Assembly (NCBI GenBank): GCA_012932295.1
Contig: JAAONU010000001.1
Location: 36,425,449-36,489,448 of the forward strand
Direction of reading: 5' to 3'
DNA from: Cyclina sinensis
Taxonomy: Eukaryota; Mollusca; Bivalvia; Venerida; Veneridae
DNA: 64,000 bases
Shown here: positions 1-12,419 of the stretch, piece by piece
Layout: each line of letters begins with the position of its first letter
Position numbering within the stretch: the first letter of the stretch is position 1
Made by a program: the position numbers and the translations under genes
The notes under the pieces: generated by a model
The model's database searches: none
Seen by the model: only the letters and a program-made list of their open reading frames with translations
What the model was told of the DNA's origin: nothing

Positions 1-985
1 TTGTTTAAATTATTTCTCTGCAGTCATTATTAGCCCCTCCCAAGGGGTCACATGTTTTTCATAGAAATATACAGGAAAAACTTTAAAAATCTTCTTCTCT
101 GAAACCTCAAGGCCCAAAGTTCTTAAATTTTGCACAAAGCATTGTCTAGTAGACCTCTACAAAGTTTTTTTTTCAAGTTTTGACCCTTGGGTCAAAATTG
201 GACCTAACCTGGAGGTCTTATTTTTGTAAGTAAATCTTGTCAGAAACTATTAGCCCTAGACCTTAGATACTTGCTATTTGGCAATGTCTAATGGGTGGCT
301 ACTAAGATTGTTCAAGTTAGTCCTTGGGGTAAAAATTGACCCTGCCTTAGGGTTTATATGTTTTCTATAGAAATATATAGGAAAAACTTTTAAAATTTTC
401 TTCTCTTAAACTGCAAGGCCCAAAGTGCTGAAAGTTTCTACAAAGCACTGTCTAGTGGACCTCTACCAAGTTTGTTGAAATTATGCCGCTTTGGTCAAAA
501 TTTGTCCCACATTTGAGGTCCTGTTTCTTCTTGTCAGGAAACATAAGGCCTACCCTTAGTTGTATGGTATGTAGCAATGTCTAGTGAACCTCAACCAAGT
601 TGGTTAAAATTATGTCCCTGGGGTCAAAATTGGCCCGGCCCATTTATAAATGTCAATTAAAGTACAGTTGTAATTCAGGTGACGTCAAATTTAAGATATT
701 TGCAAACCGGTCTGAACCCTTATACACATACATGTACATAGTTATGTATATTAGTGTTGTTGCTTTGTTTTAACGCTTTTCAGCTCACTGGAGCACAAAG
801 TTTACAAGTTATTTGGGATAAAAACTTGTAGAGGTCTACTAGACAATGAATTGATCAAACTTAAAGAACTTTGGGCCTTGAGTTGTCAGAGAAGAAGATT
901 TTTAAAGTTTTTCCTATATATTTCTATGAAAACATGTGCCCCTAGGAAGGGGCTAATAATAACTGCAGAGAAATAATTTAAACAA
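1..985. repeat. Long inverted repeat with ~170 bp arms
   Basis: The first ~172 bases reappear as a reverse complement at about 820-985 with only scattered mismatches. Both outer ends carry the same 'ttgtttaaattatttctctg' sequence, read inward. The middle holds further degenerate copies of the ~165 bp unit found elsewhere in the window, all read on the minus strand. The left arm begins exactly at the window edge, so the true left boundary is unknown. This may be a fold-back element or two repeat units inserted head to head. Confidence 0.7.
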
Positions 986-1340
986 CTCCTATAGAGGACC
1001 TCTAGATGATAAACCATGCCACATATTTAAGCTCTAGGCCTAGTGGTTTCAGACAAGATTTTTTTTTAAATTGTTCAGTTCTGCAATTAAATTCTTTGAA
1101 TAACAATGATAGTTTCAAACAAGGAACATTTGGAAGTACCTACCCATCCCATCCATGTAAGTTTTAGGCTTTGTGCTTTCCCACCAAAATTTTTTCCTGT
1201 ATAAGTCTTTGCAAAACAAAGCAACACCTGAGATGTGGCTTATTTTGACCCCAGGGACGTAACATAAACAATCTTGGTATAGGTCTACTAGAGGATGCCT
1301 CATATCAAATTACAAAGCTCTGTCAAGCAGGTTTTAAAGA

Positions 1341-2387
1341 AACAAGAGGGCCAATGGCCCTAAAGCGCTCACGTGGGTTCAAAGATTAAAGAAATTTTTA
1401 TGAATGTAATGATGCATATCACAGAAATGGACCAATGCAATTTCATTGCCATTGCTCCAAAAACAAAAAGTAGGTCAGTAGGTCAAAAATATAGGTCATG
1501 CGATGACATTTTTGAGATCGAAACGAAAACTGTGCACATGGTCCAAATTTCATTGCTGTAGATAAAAAACAAAAAAGTAGGTCAGTAGGTCAAAAATATA
1601 GGTCATGCTATGACGTTTTCGAAATCATCTTGAAAAACTGTACAAATGGTCAAAATTTTATTGCCATAGCGAAAAACTTAAAAAATGAGAAAGAAAATTT
1701 GGGCGGGGGGGGGGGGAGTGACCCCCAGGGGAGGGAGGGATGACCCCACTTTGGTCACAGTGCATACTACCAAATATTTAAGCTCCAGGGCTTGCAGTTT
1801 GTGACAAGAAGATTTTTAAAGTTTTTTAACTATATAACTCTATGTAAAACATGTGACCCCTTGGGCGGGGCCAGTTTTGACACAGGGGCCATGTTTTGAA
1901 CAATCTTGGTAGAGGTCTACTAGACAATGGTCAACACCAAATATCTAAGCTCCATGCCTTGTAGTTTCCTGCAAGAAGATATTTAAAGTTTTCCCTATAT
2001 AACTCTATGTAAATCAAGTAAGCCCTTGGCGGGCCAGTTCTGACCCCAAGGGCATAATTTGAACAATCTTGGTAGAGGTCTACTAGATGATGCCTCATAC
2101 CAAATATCTAAGCTCTAGGCCTTGTGGTTTCAGACAAGAAGATTTTCAAAGTTTTTCCTTTAAGTTGCCATAGCAACCAAAGTTCTGCATGAAATTGAAT
2201 TCTTTGAACAACTTTGGAAGAGCTTCATGCAAGGAACATCCCATGCAAGTTTCATTGAATTTGGCCCAGTGGTTTCAGAGGAGATGTCGTTTGAATGAAA
2301 ATTGTTGACGCCTCACGACGCACAACGCACACCGGACATAGGGGTATGACAAAAGCTCACTCTGGCACTTTGTGCCAGGTGAGCTAA
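1341..2387 (+). mobile_element. Tandem-repeat element with terminal hairpins (Helitron-like/pearl-like candidate)
   Basis: It starts with a small palindrome, GGGCCAATGGCCC at 1348-1360. The body holds about four degenerate ~165 bp units that share phrases such as 'ggtagaggtctactagac' and 'tttcagacaagaagat'. It ends in a hairpin (2354-2384, CTGGCAC/GTGCCAG core) followed directly by CTAA. A 3' hairpin followed by CTRR, with internal tandem repeats, is the layout of non-autonomous Helitron-like elements, including oyster pearl elements. No coding capacity is seen. The Helitron assignment is inference. Confidence 0.5.
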
Positions 2388-3754
2388 AAACAATAAAGCT
2401 TTTCCTATATAACAATATATATAAGCTCCTGGGCAGAGCCAATATATATCCTTGGGTCATGATTTGAACCAACTTGGCAGAGGTCCACTAGACAGTGCTG
2501 CACACCAAATATCAAAACTCTAAGCCTTTATGAGCAATCAGCTACGTTCAAATTTTCAAACGCTGACAACAATTCGGTGACCATAACAGCTCAACATTTT
2601 TCTTCTAAAACAGACCAGCTAACAAGGATAAAAGACGTAGAACAAAGTTAACCATTTATTTGTCCTAGAAAATGAGTGTAATAAATAATTCCATCCTAGA
2701 ACATACTAGAATAAACTTTGTACTGATGACAAATTAAGTATGAGTGTACAAATATCAGTAGGATTATTTATCATCTCAAAATAAAGATACCATACTACAT
2801 GTGTTATCAAGTTGTCACAAAGAATATATAAAACTGTGAAAAAACACTATAGAAAATGCGTTTACAACACCTTCATAACACATCATTGAACAAGACAGCC
2901 AAGTGGACCTTTATTGCTAATAGCTCAGCAATACATGCACGCTTTTTTGTTAAGAGTCATTATGCTGTCAAGTAACAGTAAAAGTAGCTAGAATGCATGT
3001 TTCGTTTGTTTAAAAAACAATGTGAAGTGTTTTGTATTACTACACACTGATGCATGAGAAATGTAACAGTCAGGATACAAAGTATATCAAACGTCCAACC
3101 AACCGACATGGTAATTCCTAAATAACTCCTCCACGTAAAAAAACGTAGATAGTGGGGTATAATAAATAAAAAAAATTAAAACATCCTGCTCTGTTCTTTG
3201 CATGTTTCTACAGTAGAGAACTGAAAACTCATTTCTGAATAATGTATTTATTTATATTATTTATTATTTTGCACCTTTTATATCAGAGGTCAATGAAATA
3301 CTCCAGTTATACTATATACTATAACATGAGAATGTATCAAGACCTGAAACCTTTATTGAGTAACAGCCTCCCTAGAAAAACAAATATTTTATTTTCTGTT
3401 AGGTCAACAATATAAGATATTGAACTCTCTTGAACAAAACCTCTTTACAACAAACACCTTTCTGTCTTTCTGTAGGATTGTGTTTGCTGCTGAGAGCTTG
3501 CACTTTACATTACACTCAAAAGGTGATTTTTATCAGGAGCCAAGCTTTTTTTCTGGTTAAAGCGATAACTTGTACCAAATGACATCTCACAGAGTTCAAA
3601 AGACTCACAAGCATGACAAAAAAATTCTTGAAAAATTGGAAGCTAAGATAACTTTGATCACAAGCTTCTGGTTTCAAACGCCTCTGAAAAATGTTCTCTG
3701 AAAACCAAGCACTTGTTGGGTTTCTGAAATGCAGGAAAATATCTCTCACCATTA
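2388..3754. other. Non-coding 3' flank, AT-rich
   Basis: One further repeat unit occupies about 2390-2530. The rest is AT-rich sequence with no supportable exon. It lies downstream of the minus-strand gene that ends at 3755. A minus-strand AATAAA (plus-strand tttatt at 3352-3357) is a possible polyadenylation signal for that gene. Confidence 0.4.
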
Positions 3755-6700
3755 TTATTCCTTAATGCAGTACATTCTTGGACTTAGACAGAATTCATTC
3801 GGATCCTTCCAAACAACAATCTGCTTCTTGTATTCTTTCAGTTCTTCATATTGCTTTAAAAGACTGCTTGACAGACTTGACCTAAATCCACATACTTTTG
3901 ATAGTGCTGTCTGCTTTTTCTTTCGAAAAAACAAGTGATGATTCAAAAAAACCCAAAGACTAAAAATTCCAACAATTTGGTTTTTAGAGGAAAGGTGCAC
4001 ATAACCTGTTGTAGCATACAATTCATCATTAACAGAGTTATAAACAAATGCTGCAAATTTGCCATTGGCCATTAGCACAGATGGAATACAAGGACTATAA
4101 TCTAGGTGGCGATTGTACTCTGTCCAAGAGAACACAATAGCCTCTGCTAATATTTGACAAAGTGCCAGTCCAGAATAGATATTTTCTGTTTTTATTTCTA
4201 AGTCAGTTCTGTCCCCTTGGGAGCTGCTAGCATCATCTTCTTGCTCAACAGCTTCTTCTGTCTTTAATTCTTGAGTGTCATCAAGATTAGCTTCAGTTGG
4301 TCGTACTATGCCAACATTCGTTGCATTCATTGGTATTGCCTCATTCCCAGCCAAAAGGTCAAGTTCTCCATGCCATGTACGCTCAGTCCCTACAAGACAT
4401 ATTTCAAAATGAAAGATATCAAAAGTAGTTTATACAATAATTATTACCGACCAGTAACAATTTTTGTACAAAGACTTTAACATACTGGTACTGAAACGGA
4501 AACAACAGGACAATGATGACCCTGTATCATTCAACTGTTTACCAATACACTACAAGGGACCTGCTCATTGAACCAACCTGACTTAGTTTTAGAGTTGATC
4601 TAGTAATAATCAAAAGAAACAGTGAGATCAAGTGTGATGTAAATGGGGAACAAAGGGACTTCTTGAATATAAATAAGTTTTTCCTCTGATAAGTTCCTAT
4701 ACACATCCTTGTAGTCAAATTATTATCTAAAGTGTTCAAGGCAACCTCACAAAGCTACATACCAAATATTTTAGTTTTAGCCCTTTCAGTTTCTGAAAAG
4801 ATGATTTTCAAAGATTTTATATTTTACACAAATAGTACACCCGATGCTGAGCCAATTCTGACTCAAGTGAAATAATTTGAACTAACTTGGTATAAGTCCA
4901 CTAGACAATGCAACATACAAAAAGCTTTAGTGCACACAGTTCCAGACAAGAGGATTTTCACAGTTTCTCCTATACAACTCAATGTAAAACAAGTGACCCC
5001 CAGGGTGGGGTCAATTTTTGTTTCTGACAAGAAAATTATTGAAGATTATATATTTTACACAAGAAGGACCCCCAGGGTAGGACAAATTCTGTTTTCTGGC
5101 TTATCATTTGAACAAACTTAGAAAAGGACCAAAAGATAATGCTACATACAAAATATCTAAGCTCCAAGCCATTTAGTTTCAGAGCAAAAGATTTTCAAAG
5201 TTTCTCCTATAAAACTTTAGGGGCTATCAATGCATACATTTTACCATATTTACCCATGTATAAAGCACATCCAGATTTTGACAGGTAAATCTTGGAAAAA
5301 AACTTTTGCTTAAAAAAAAACTGATAATTTAACAGAAGAGGAAAATAAACATACAGTGTACTGAAAGTGAAAGTAGTCTGCAGAACCACCTAAGAGAAAT
5401 TTAATGTGTGGGCTAACTAAGTCTATACAAAACAAGTGTCCCCCAGGGCAAGGTCAATTTTGAACCCAGGGACATAATTTGAATAATCTTAGTAGAGGTC
5501 AAGTAGACAACGCTTTGGCTAAAATTTTAGAACTCTGAACTTCATGGTTTCAGATAAGATATTAAAGTTTATCCTATATATATATATTTCTATATACAAT
5601 AGCCACTATAGCTCTATTCTGCTATTTATACTTAGTAATCTTAATCTACAGTATAAATCACTGAACACTGTATTCCTGATCTACAACCTTACTAATAATT
5701 TAAAGTTATCGATCTTGCTTATAATAACCAAATGTGTATATCATTGCTGTTACAGAATTTAAGTTAAAACATTTTCTTTCTCTTTTAATTTTGTTGCCAG
5801 CTTTTGTACATACATTAAACATTAATTTACATATATATATATTATAATTTTGAAGAGTTACCAATAAAAACAAAATAGTTTTTTCACCTGCAGGCTGCAC
5901 AACTTTAGTTATTCTAAAAGATTATATTTCTTATTTTATGCAAAACTGTAATATTTTTCATTTGCATGCAAAACCTTAACCAAAATGTCTAAGTAAGACA
6001 GGGGCAATAATTAACAATAAATTCAGCCAAGAGTTATCTTATTTGGAATTCTGATGTCCAATTACATCTTTCTTAAGTTTCAAGTCAATCACATTGCTGA
6101 GAAATAAGCAGGAAAGTATGTTACATGTATGTGCAAAACTTTAACCAAGATTTCTATCAAGTCAATCACACTGCTGAGAAATAGGCAGGAAAGTATGTTA
6201 CATGTATGTGCAAAATTTTAACCAAGATTTCTATGTGAAAAAGGGTCAAAATTTGCCTAATTTTTGTCAGGAGTTATCTAACTAGTTTGTTTAATGACCC
6301 TGAAGAAGTTAATGAAGTAGTAAATCAGACAAGAAGATTGTTAAAGTTTATTCTTTCAGTTGCCATGACAACAAGAGATTTGCATGGAATTCCATTTTTT
6401 TTATATAACTTTGAAAGAGGACCATACAAGCATCATTTCTGTAAAGTTTAATTGCAACTGACCCCGTGGAACAGGACCGACAATGGACAAAATAATATCC
6501 TATAAACTACACCTGACCTTCTGTCAGATGAGCTAAATATGGGACCAATTAGAGTTATTGTCCTTTGACACTGCCTTGCTCCTTGTCGCCATGTATCTAC
6601 ATATCAAGTTTCAATCCCCTGAATAGTTCTGGAGATATGCTCTGGACAACAAAATTGCAATAGACTGACTGACCAACCGACCGACCAACAACAGGGTGAC

Positions 6701-9632
6701 TCCTATGTACTCCCTTCAAACTTCATTTGGCAGGGTATAATGAATATTATCAAAGAAAATTTACTGTTACAGTTCATACTGTTCCAATAGCAACCTAAGT
6801 ATCTTTTCTTAAAATTCTTTGATGCATGTCAAAGATTCAGAGCAGACAGGAAATATGGATGACCTCCAAGTGTGACCTTAAACTTGAGGTATGCAGCTGG
6901 CAGTTGTATGCAACACAGTCTCAATGTGGTTAACATTTGTGCCGAATAATTTCAAAATCCCTTCACACGTGACAAAGTTATAACCTGGACTTAAAGTATA
7001 CCAACAGATCAACCAACCGAATGACATGCTGATTCCGATATTCACCACAAAATTTAAACCCGAATAAAATTTTACTACATACGCATTTTGATAAATGGAT
7101 TAAATTCCCTTGTCTTTATTACTGTAAGATATTCAGTCAGAAACAATACACATCTCACCAATACACATGGCAGTTGATGTTAACTTCTCTCCACATCCAC
7201 ATGGGCAGCTGTTGCCAGCCTTTGATCTGTTGGTAAAACATTTTCCACTCAATTTTCTGATAAGATGAACACCCAAAGCAACAAGAAGGTCCTTCTCTGG
7301 CAGGTTTTTCATGCTAAATATACTGTTCAATTGATGACGATTCTTTCTCTCGAGACAGTTATTAAGTCGTTGAACAGCTTCTGTAACTTCATCTGAGTCA
7401 AAATCAATCTGTAAATAAACAAGGACTCTGCTGAAGCAAAGCAATATATGCCCAAAGGACAGTGAATTACCTTTTACACAACTGATAAACATTTTATCAA
7501 CAGCAACATTATAAATACTAAAAGTGTATGCAAATAAGTTCAAACTGTTTATCGTTTAGTAATGAGTACTTAGTCATGTCTTACCATAAGATTTTTCATA
7601 ATGACTGTTACCTTGACCTTGACAGGCAGAAGCCCAAACCTGCTCTCTGCACATCATTTCAGAATATGATTAACATTTCTGCCAAATAGTTTCAATAGAG
7701 TCCTTTCGCAGGTAAGAGCACATGCGCGGCAAAACCAATTTTCTCCGGAAGTGCAAATGAGGAGGTAGTCTAATCAAGACTCTGATGTAAGCTGTAGCTG
7801 TCAGGGGCGTAGCAAGGGCTTTTGAAGGTGTACGCAGAATCGTAGGGGGGTCCGGGGGCATGCTCCCCCGAAATTTTTTTTTCTGTAGATCGACTCAGGA
7901 GCGTTTTGGCGGGTTTTTGGCATAAAATAAGCCATATTTTTCACCAATTTTACTCGATTTTTGTTTTACTTTTTCTCATAGAACATCTACTAACAACTAT
8001 TCAAAAAGATTTTCTGGACCAATGTGTACGCAGCTGCGTATTCTGCGTACTGGTAGCTACGCGCCTGGCTGTTACAGCATTCATTACTAACTTTACAACC
8101 TAGCATTAACTTTATTTGATAATTTGCTTAGAATATGTGAGAATAATTACTCTGCTTCATGAGCTTTATAGATAGATGAGCATTTACAAATTGTGTGTAT
8201 TTATGCAAAAGACACAAGCTTACAGTATAAATAAATCTCTTATAAAAGTCCTTTTTATATTTCTGTTTTTAAAACATGTATATGTTTCTCACTTCTAAGG
8301 AGTAACAAGAGCACCACTGGGCAGAGCTGGTTGTACACAGTGGAACAGAGAATATCCCAGAATGACATCACACACATTTAATCAAAGTTTACAAAAAACA
8401 GATGGATCGATAGCCTTTGAATGCAGATAATTAAAGTTTCTTGTAAACTGGTCTAATGCCACACACGAATTTCATACAGTGTAATCTCATTTTTGTAAAC
8501 TCAGCCATGTTTTGTAAGTCTGCCCTAAAGATTGAAAGTCTAAATGGGTAGATACAAACACTATGTAAGTATAACCTGAGAAATAAATAATTAAGAATAA
8601 TTAATCAAGGCAAAACAATCACTGCTCTCTACATCCAAAATATTAAAATCTAATCACAACTGAATCTAGTGTAACTAGGCCAGGTCATGACCGGAACACA
8701 CATGAGTAAGCTAGCAGACAATAATAATATTCTGAAAATAACAATCACCTTGAATCACTGCACTACAAAGAACATTAGACAGAAAATTGTAAGAAAAAGA
8801 AAATCTAAAACAACTTTATCTCAAACCACAGTAGTTAGAAATGTATTAAATTAGGTAATTTCTATATTGCTAAATGATCACAGAACTTCTAAGTAAGAAA
8901 TGTCTGAATTGATAAAAAATATTTGCTTTGGAGGTAGGAAGAGAATTCTGGTAGTTGACGGGTGATTTGTAACAAGCATAGTGTCCTTTATGACACTGGA
9001 TCAATTGTGGGATCCAAAAATCAATGAAAATGGTGGATAAAACACCAGAAAGTAACGGCTTCAATATTTATTGACTTTATTTTCTGTTCTTTGTTAATGA
9101 ATAGGATTGATATCTAAAGAATAATTTTTTGCATTTGTTCTTTTAAACTTTCTTAATTTTGTTTGTTAATGGTGCAAAATATGGAACAAGCAAGCGATAA
9201 TATGTTCCCAACAGCCCACACAACAGAGTGAGACGAAGATCACAAAGGTAACAAATTTTAAGCCCATTAAATCAATTCATTTGCGGAGTTGAAATAGTGA
9301 GACTAATTTGTTCCCCAAATTTTATACAAGATACTATTACCACTATTTGTAAACATAGTTAATATCAAATACAGTTATTACAACTTTACCAAATCTCGGT
9401 CCCCTGTTGAGCTTTCACTAGTTTCAGAATCGCCAGTTTTAACTTCCCGCAAATCATCTCTCAGATTTTTTTTATAAGCTTCTTCCTCGTATGCTTTAAA
9501 GATGACATCTGAGAATGACCAAGCACCTTCTGGAATACCAGTTATACTTATGTAACACATTTCAGGATCAAATTTTTTGTACATTTTTACTACGTCTTCT
9601 TTTTGCAGTACTGGAATTGATTCGTCTGCCAT
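3755..9632 (-). CDS. Uncharacterized 375-residue protein, possible PD-(D/E)XK nuclease-like core (3 exons)
   Basis: Exons on the minus strand are 9390-9632, 7159-7408 and 3755-4389. The donors are gtaaag and gtgaga, the acceptors tttacag and tcttgtag, and the phases join exactly (0, then 1). The ATG at 9632 has A at -3. The first ~80 residues are acidic and lysine-rich and end in a Ser/Thr/Glu stretch. Residues 149-153 are CPCGC, a possible metal site. The last exon opens with TERTWHGELDLL (D175). After an acidic, low-complexity stretch come LEIK (E229, K231) and a helix starting QILAEAIVF (Q243). D, ExK and Q in this order fit a PD-(D/E)XK fold with a long insert, but this is pattern reading only. 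I recall similar WHG-DLL ... AIVFS proteins of unknown function as multicopy families in bivalves and amphioxus. It could equally be a non-catalytic member. An apparent stop just after the second exon's donor explains why the exons look like separate ORFs. Confidence 0.72.
4735..5570 (+). repeat. Degenerate ~165 bp tandem repeat array
   Basis: Several decayed copies of the same unit as at 1341-2387 ('acttggtataagtccactag', 'gacaagaggattttcacagt', 'aagtgacccccagg'). The array lies in the second intron of the minus-strand gene at 3755-9632, just upstream of its last exon. No terminal hairpin is obvious, so this is probably a fragment. Confidence 0.65.
6240..6740 (+). repeat. Two abutting fragments of bivalve-type dispersed repeats
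   Basis: Positions 6240-6540 resemble the 3' part of the ~165 bp family and end in 'cagatgagctaaat'. Positions 6545-6740 carry the run 'gaccaaccgaccgaccaac' followed by 'ggtgactcctatgtactccc' and 'ggcagggtataatg', a common 3' end of another dispersed repeat family. Both are intronic and non-coding. Confidence 0.5.
7802..8067. mobile_element. 266 bp non-autonomous DNA element (MITE)
   Basis: The ends form a 12 bp imperfect terminal inverted repeat: CAGGGGCGTAGC at 7802-7813 and GCTACGCGCCTG at 8056-8067. They are flanked by a 5 bp direct repeat GCTGT (7797-7801 and 8068-8072), which fits a target-site duplication. The interior has a 'ggggggtccgggggcatgct' stretch typical of dispersed marine-invertebrate repeats. 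It is too short to encode a transposase. It sits in the first intron of the 3755-9632 gene. Confidence 0.6.
8073..9389. other. Intron sequence without recognised features
   Basis: This is the remainder of the first intron of the 3755-9632 minus-strand gene. It is AT-rich; I see no exon, RNA gene or bounded repeat. Confidence 0.4.
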
Positions 9633-9790
9633 TGTTGTTACAGGATTAATATCTACCCACAGATGACAATATCACTGGGCATAAAACCTTTAAATAAAAA
9701 AATAATTTTTTTTTACTTATATATCTACAAGGTGTTTTTCATGCAGGAAAACCCATTTTTCAAAATACCATACTCTTTATTCAGTAACAA

Positions 9791-9851
9791 TTAATATATA
9801 TATTGACAATGTTGTCATTTTCACAATATATATATATATATAATATATGTG
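9791..9851. repeat. AT/GT microsatellite
   Basis: Runs of 'atatat' and 'gtgtgtg' lie about 160-220 bp upstream of the start codon of the minus-strand gene at 9632. A short (atct)n tract follows at 9948-9962. Confidence 0.6.
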
Positions 9852-10013
9852 TGTGTATAGTCCAATATCTTATGAGCAAATAAAATATATATTCGAGAAC
9901 ATCACTGAGGTGACTAGGTGTCTGAGTAAGAGTAAAATTCCTTGAAATCTATCTATCTATCTGCACAGGGGTACGGCTCAGTGATATGTTGGTAAATTAC
10001 AGTTACAGTTGAT

Positions 10014-10152
10014 ACAAAACACTTATAAGAATCTTTCAGCAGAAGATATTGGTCAGATACCAAGTCACCATATGCTTTCTTGTATATCGTGGATATATAA
10101 TGACTTGGTATCTGACCAATATCTTCTCCTGAAAGATACTAAAGTGTTTTGT
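10014..10152. repeat. Near-perfect hairpin, ~58 bp arms
   Basis: The left arm, 10014-10072, contains 'agaagatattggtcagatac'. The right arm, 10096-10152, is its reverse complement ('gtatctgaccaatatcttct') with a few mismatches. The loop is ~23 bp. No target duplication or related second copy is seen here. It may be a fold-back MITE or a structured RNA source. Confidence 0.75.
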
Positions 10153-10256
10153 ACCCCAATGTCTATATCTAAGTCAGATTTGACCCAAAATCTTCTCACA
10201 TTAGGGTTTTCTAGAACTGTTTGAAAAATAATTTACGTTAATATTTAATGTAAACA

Positions 10257-10970
10257 AGAGATCATCGTTTTAACACGCTTAAATCCCTTTACTTATATTG
10301 TTTGTTTGAGCTTCGCCTTGAAATCTTTTATTTTTCAGTTAATCTTACTTTCATTTCACCATGTTTGTGACGTCAGGGAATTCCATTTTGTGTCAACTTT
10401 TTTCATTGGCTATTAGAACACACCTCCAGATAATTATCTATAGATGGCCATGGTTATGAGATACACCTTGTCAAACTCCCTGCAGCGGTTACTTCCCCTG
10501 AGCAGTACAAAGTAGCAGATCGTGACGTTACCGCTGCGAGGAGTCGGACCATCTTAATATAAGTACCTGAGTTGAATAAGTGAAAGTTTTTTTTTCGTCT
10601 CTAGGTGTTTGTATGCTCAGAGATACGGTCCTTTGAGTCAAAAGCAAGACAGTTAGACCCCTTTCAATTTCAGAAGACACTTAGATCCCTAATTTTAAGA
10701 CACCTAGACTCCAGATTTGAATTTTTCAAAAGACACTAAGACCCTTTATTTAAGGAATGTTTATGAGATTGATTTTATTATTAATACTTTTGATATTATT
10801 ATTTGGTATTATAGCAAAAAAGTAATGATTTTTGGTAAAATTAGAAAAACACTCCTGTTAAGTTTCAATCAAATCCCTCAAACGGTTTTGGAGATGAAGC
10901 GAGGACAAGATTTAATCGGACAGACGGACAGTGCGATTACTATATGCCTTCCTTCGGGGTCATAAAAACA
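10257..10970 (+). repeat. Dispersed repeat, bivalve 'acaagagatcat...tcataaaaa' type
   Basis: It begins 'acaagagatcatcg' and ends with 'cggacagacggacagtgcga' followed by a degenerate hairpin 'ccttccttcggggtcataaa'. The same end layout is seen at 28057-28684. Within it, 10476-10492 and 10527-10543 form a smaller inverted repeat (CAGCGGTTAC/GTTACCGCTG). It is non-coding. A TGACGTCA palindrome lies at 10368-10375, and could belong either to the element or to the promoter of the minus-strand gene at 9632. Confidence 0.45.
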
Positions 10971-11149
10971 TTTCGGATTTCAAAAGAGAAAGTCTACCTC
11001 CGATTGCGTTCTTATTTTGTTATTTTGCAGACAATAATATAAAAATTTCTTAGTGAAAATGAAAAACTTAACTGTGTTTTTGTCGATTACCAGCAATTTT
11101 TGGAACGGATTAATCACCAAAACCTATGGCAAAAATTAATAACAAACAC

Positions 11150-11335
11150 GTAAGTACCCGTTTTGTCAATGCGCTTAGACATGCAAAAGCAATTTACACT
11201 GACTGCGTTAAAATGTGCGTAAGACTTAAGTCAGAGTTGTCTCCCTTTTTTCGAAGTATTTCAAGGAGTCAGGCAAGGAGACCCGAGTCCTCCTGATGGA
11301 TTTAGCTGAAACCATTTCTTGATTGAAGTAGTCAA
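11150..11335 (+). pseudogene. Reverse transcriptase fragment (LINE remnant)
   Basis: Translation gives AIYTDCVKMCVRLKSELSPF, then after a +1 shift FEVFQGVRQGDPSPP, which is the RT motif around the conserved QG-QGDP-SP segment of non-LTR retrotransposons. A stop follows at once. It is a short, shifted remnant with no intact domain. Confidence 0.7.
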
Positions 11336-12419
11336 ACGCGCTTCTTTTAGTTCATCATAATCAATTGTTTGTCAGAATGGGCAATATTAACATGATCACG
11401 GCAGTGTGCAAATAGAATTGTGTATGTATAACTGATGGTCATAGCAGCCATCATTTTTCTATTCAATTCTTTAAAAGTTAAAGCTACTTTTACATGTCAC
11501 TGTCATTGAATCATCTTCTTTGTGATCGGAATTGCCATCATAATTGGACGAGTATTTCTTCTGCCTTAAATGCCATGGAAAACTGCAGACTACAGAAGCG
11601 ACTACAGTATGTCCTGATATAATATTTTGAGATTAAGAATATTTAACTTTTATCTTTAAAGTAAAGATTAAAGTAGTTTTCGGGAAACAACACTAATTGA
11701 TATGATTTAAAAACATCTTCCACATAATACATATTAATGTATGCCGTCCTCATGAAGCGCCTGCTGGGTAGGGAATAACTTATTCTGGTTTCAAACATCA
11801 ATTGGATTTGAAGAAAATGTGGTCATATTAAAATCTGGTACAAGAGCACGTAAAGTTTGTACCCTCTTTTCCTGATTAATCTGTTAAGAGTATCTTCATA
11901 TTCAGTGAATTTTCTGTTGTCGTAGCCTAAAAGAAAAAAAATATCTCTATCACAGCGTACTGAAGTCCAAACTCTTGTTTTATTTATAATGATATGCAGT
12001 CTGTTGCAATTCTGAACATTTTTAAAAAAGAAAACAAGAAATGTGTCACATACACGAACTTCCTCGAAACATGACAATGGTCACAGTTATGGCAGCTTAT
12101 AACTTTATGTTACATGATCATTTGTGCCAAATTTTTGTGTGTGAACTGAAATAATACCCATACGTCTAGGGGTAAGACTATTATATGTCCTTTACTAATT
12201 TGCTTGGCTGGTAAAATTAACAAATTTCCAAATTTGATATGTTTCAAATGATCTAGTGTTTTGTACCTATAGGTCACATCATGACTTTTACAGAAAAAGT
12301 GTTTCCAAACAGTTTTAGATTTTTATGCTCCATTTGAAAGCCATAGGCGAAAATATAGTTCAAGTAGATCTTGTTTTTGAGAAAAACATATGGCTCCCCC
12401 AGCATCTCATTCACCATAA

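Noticed and set aside
1373..1561. 62-codon open frame on the plus strand
   Set aside because: It lies within the hairpin-ended repeat element and contains only repeat sequence.
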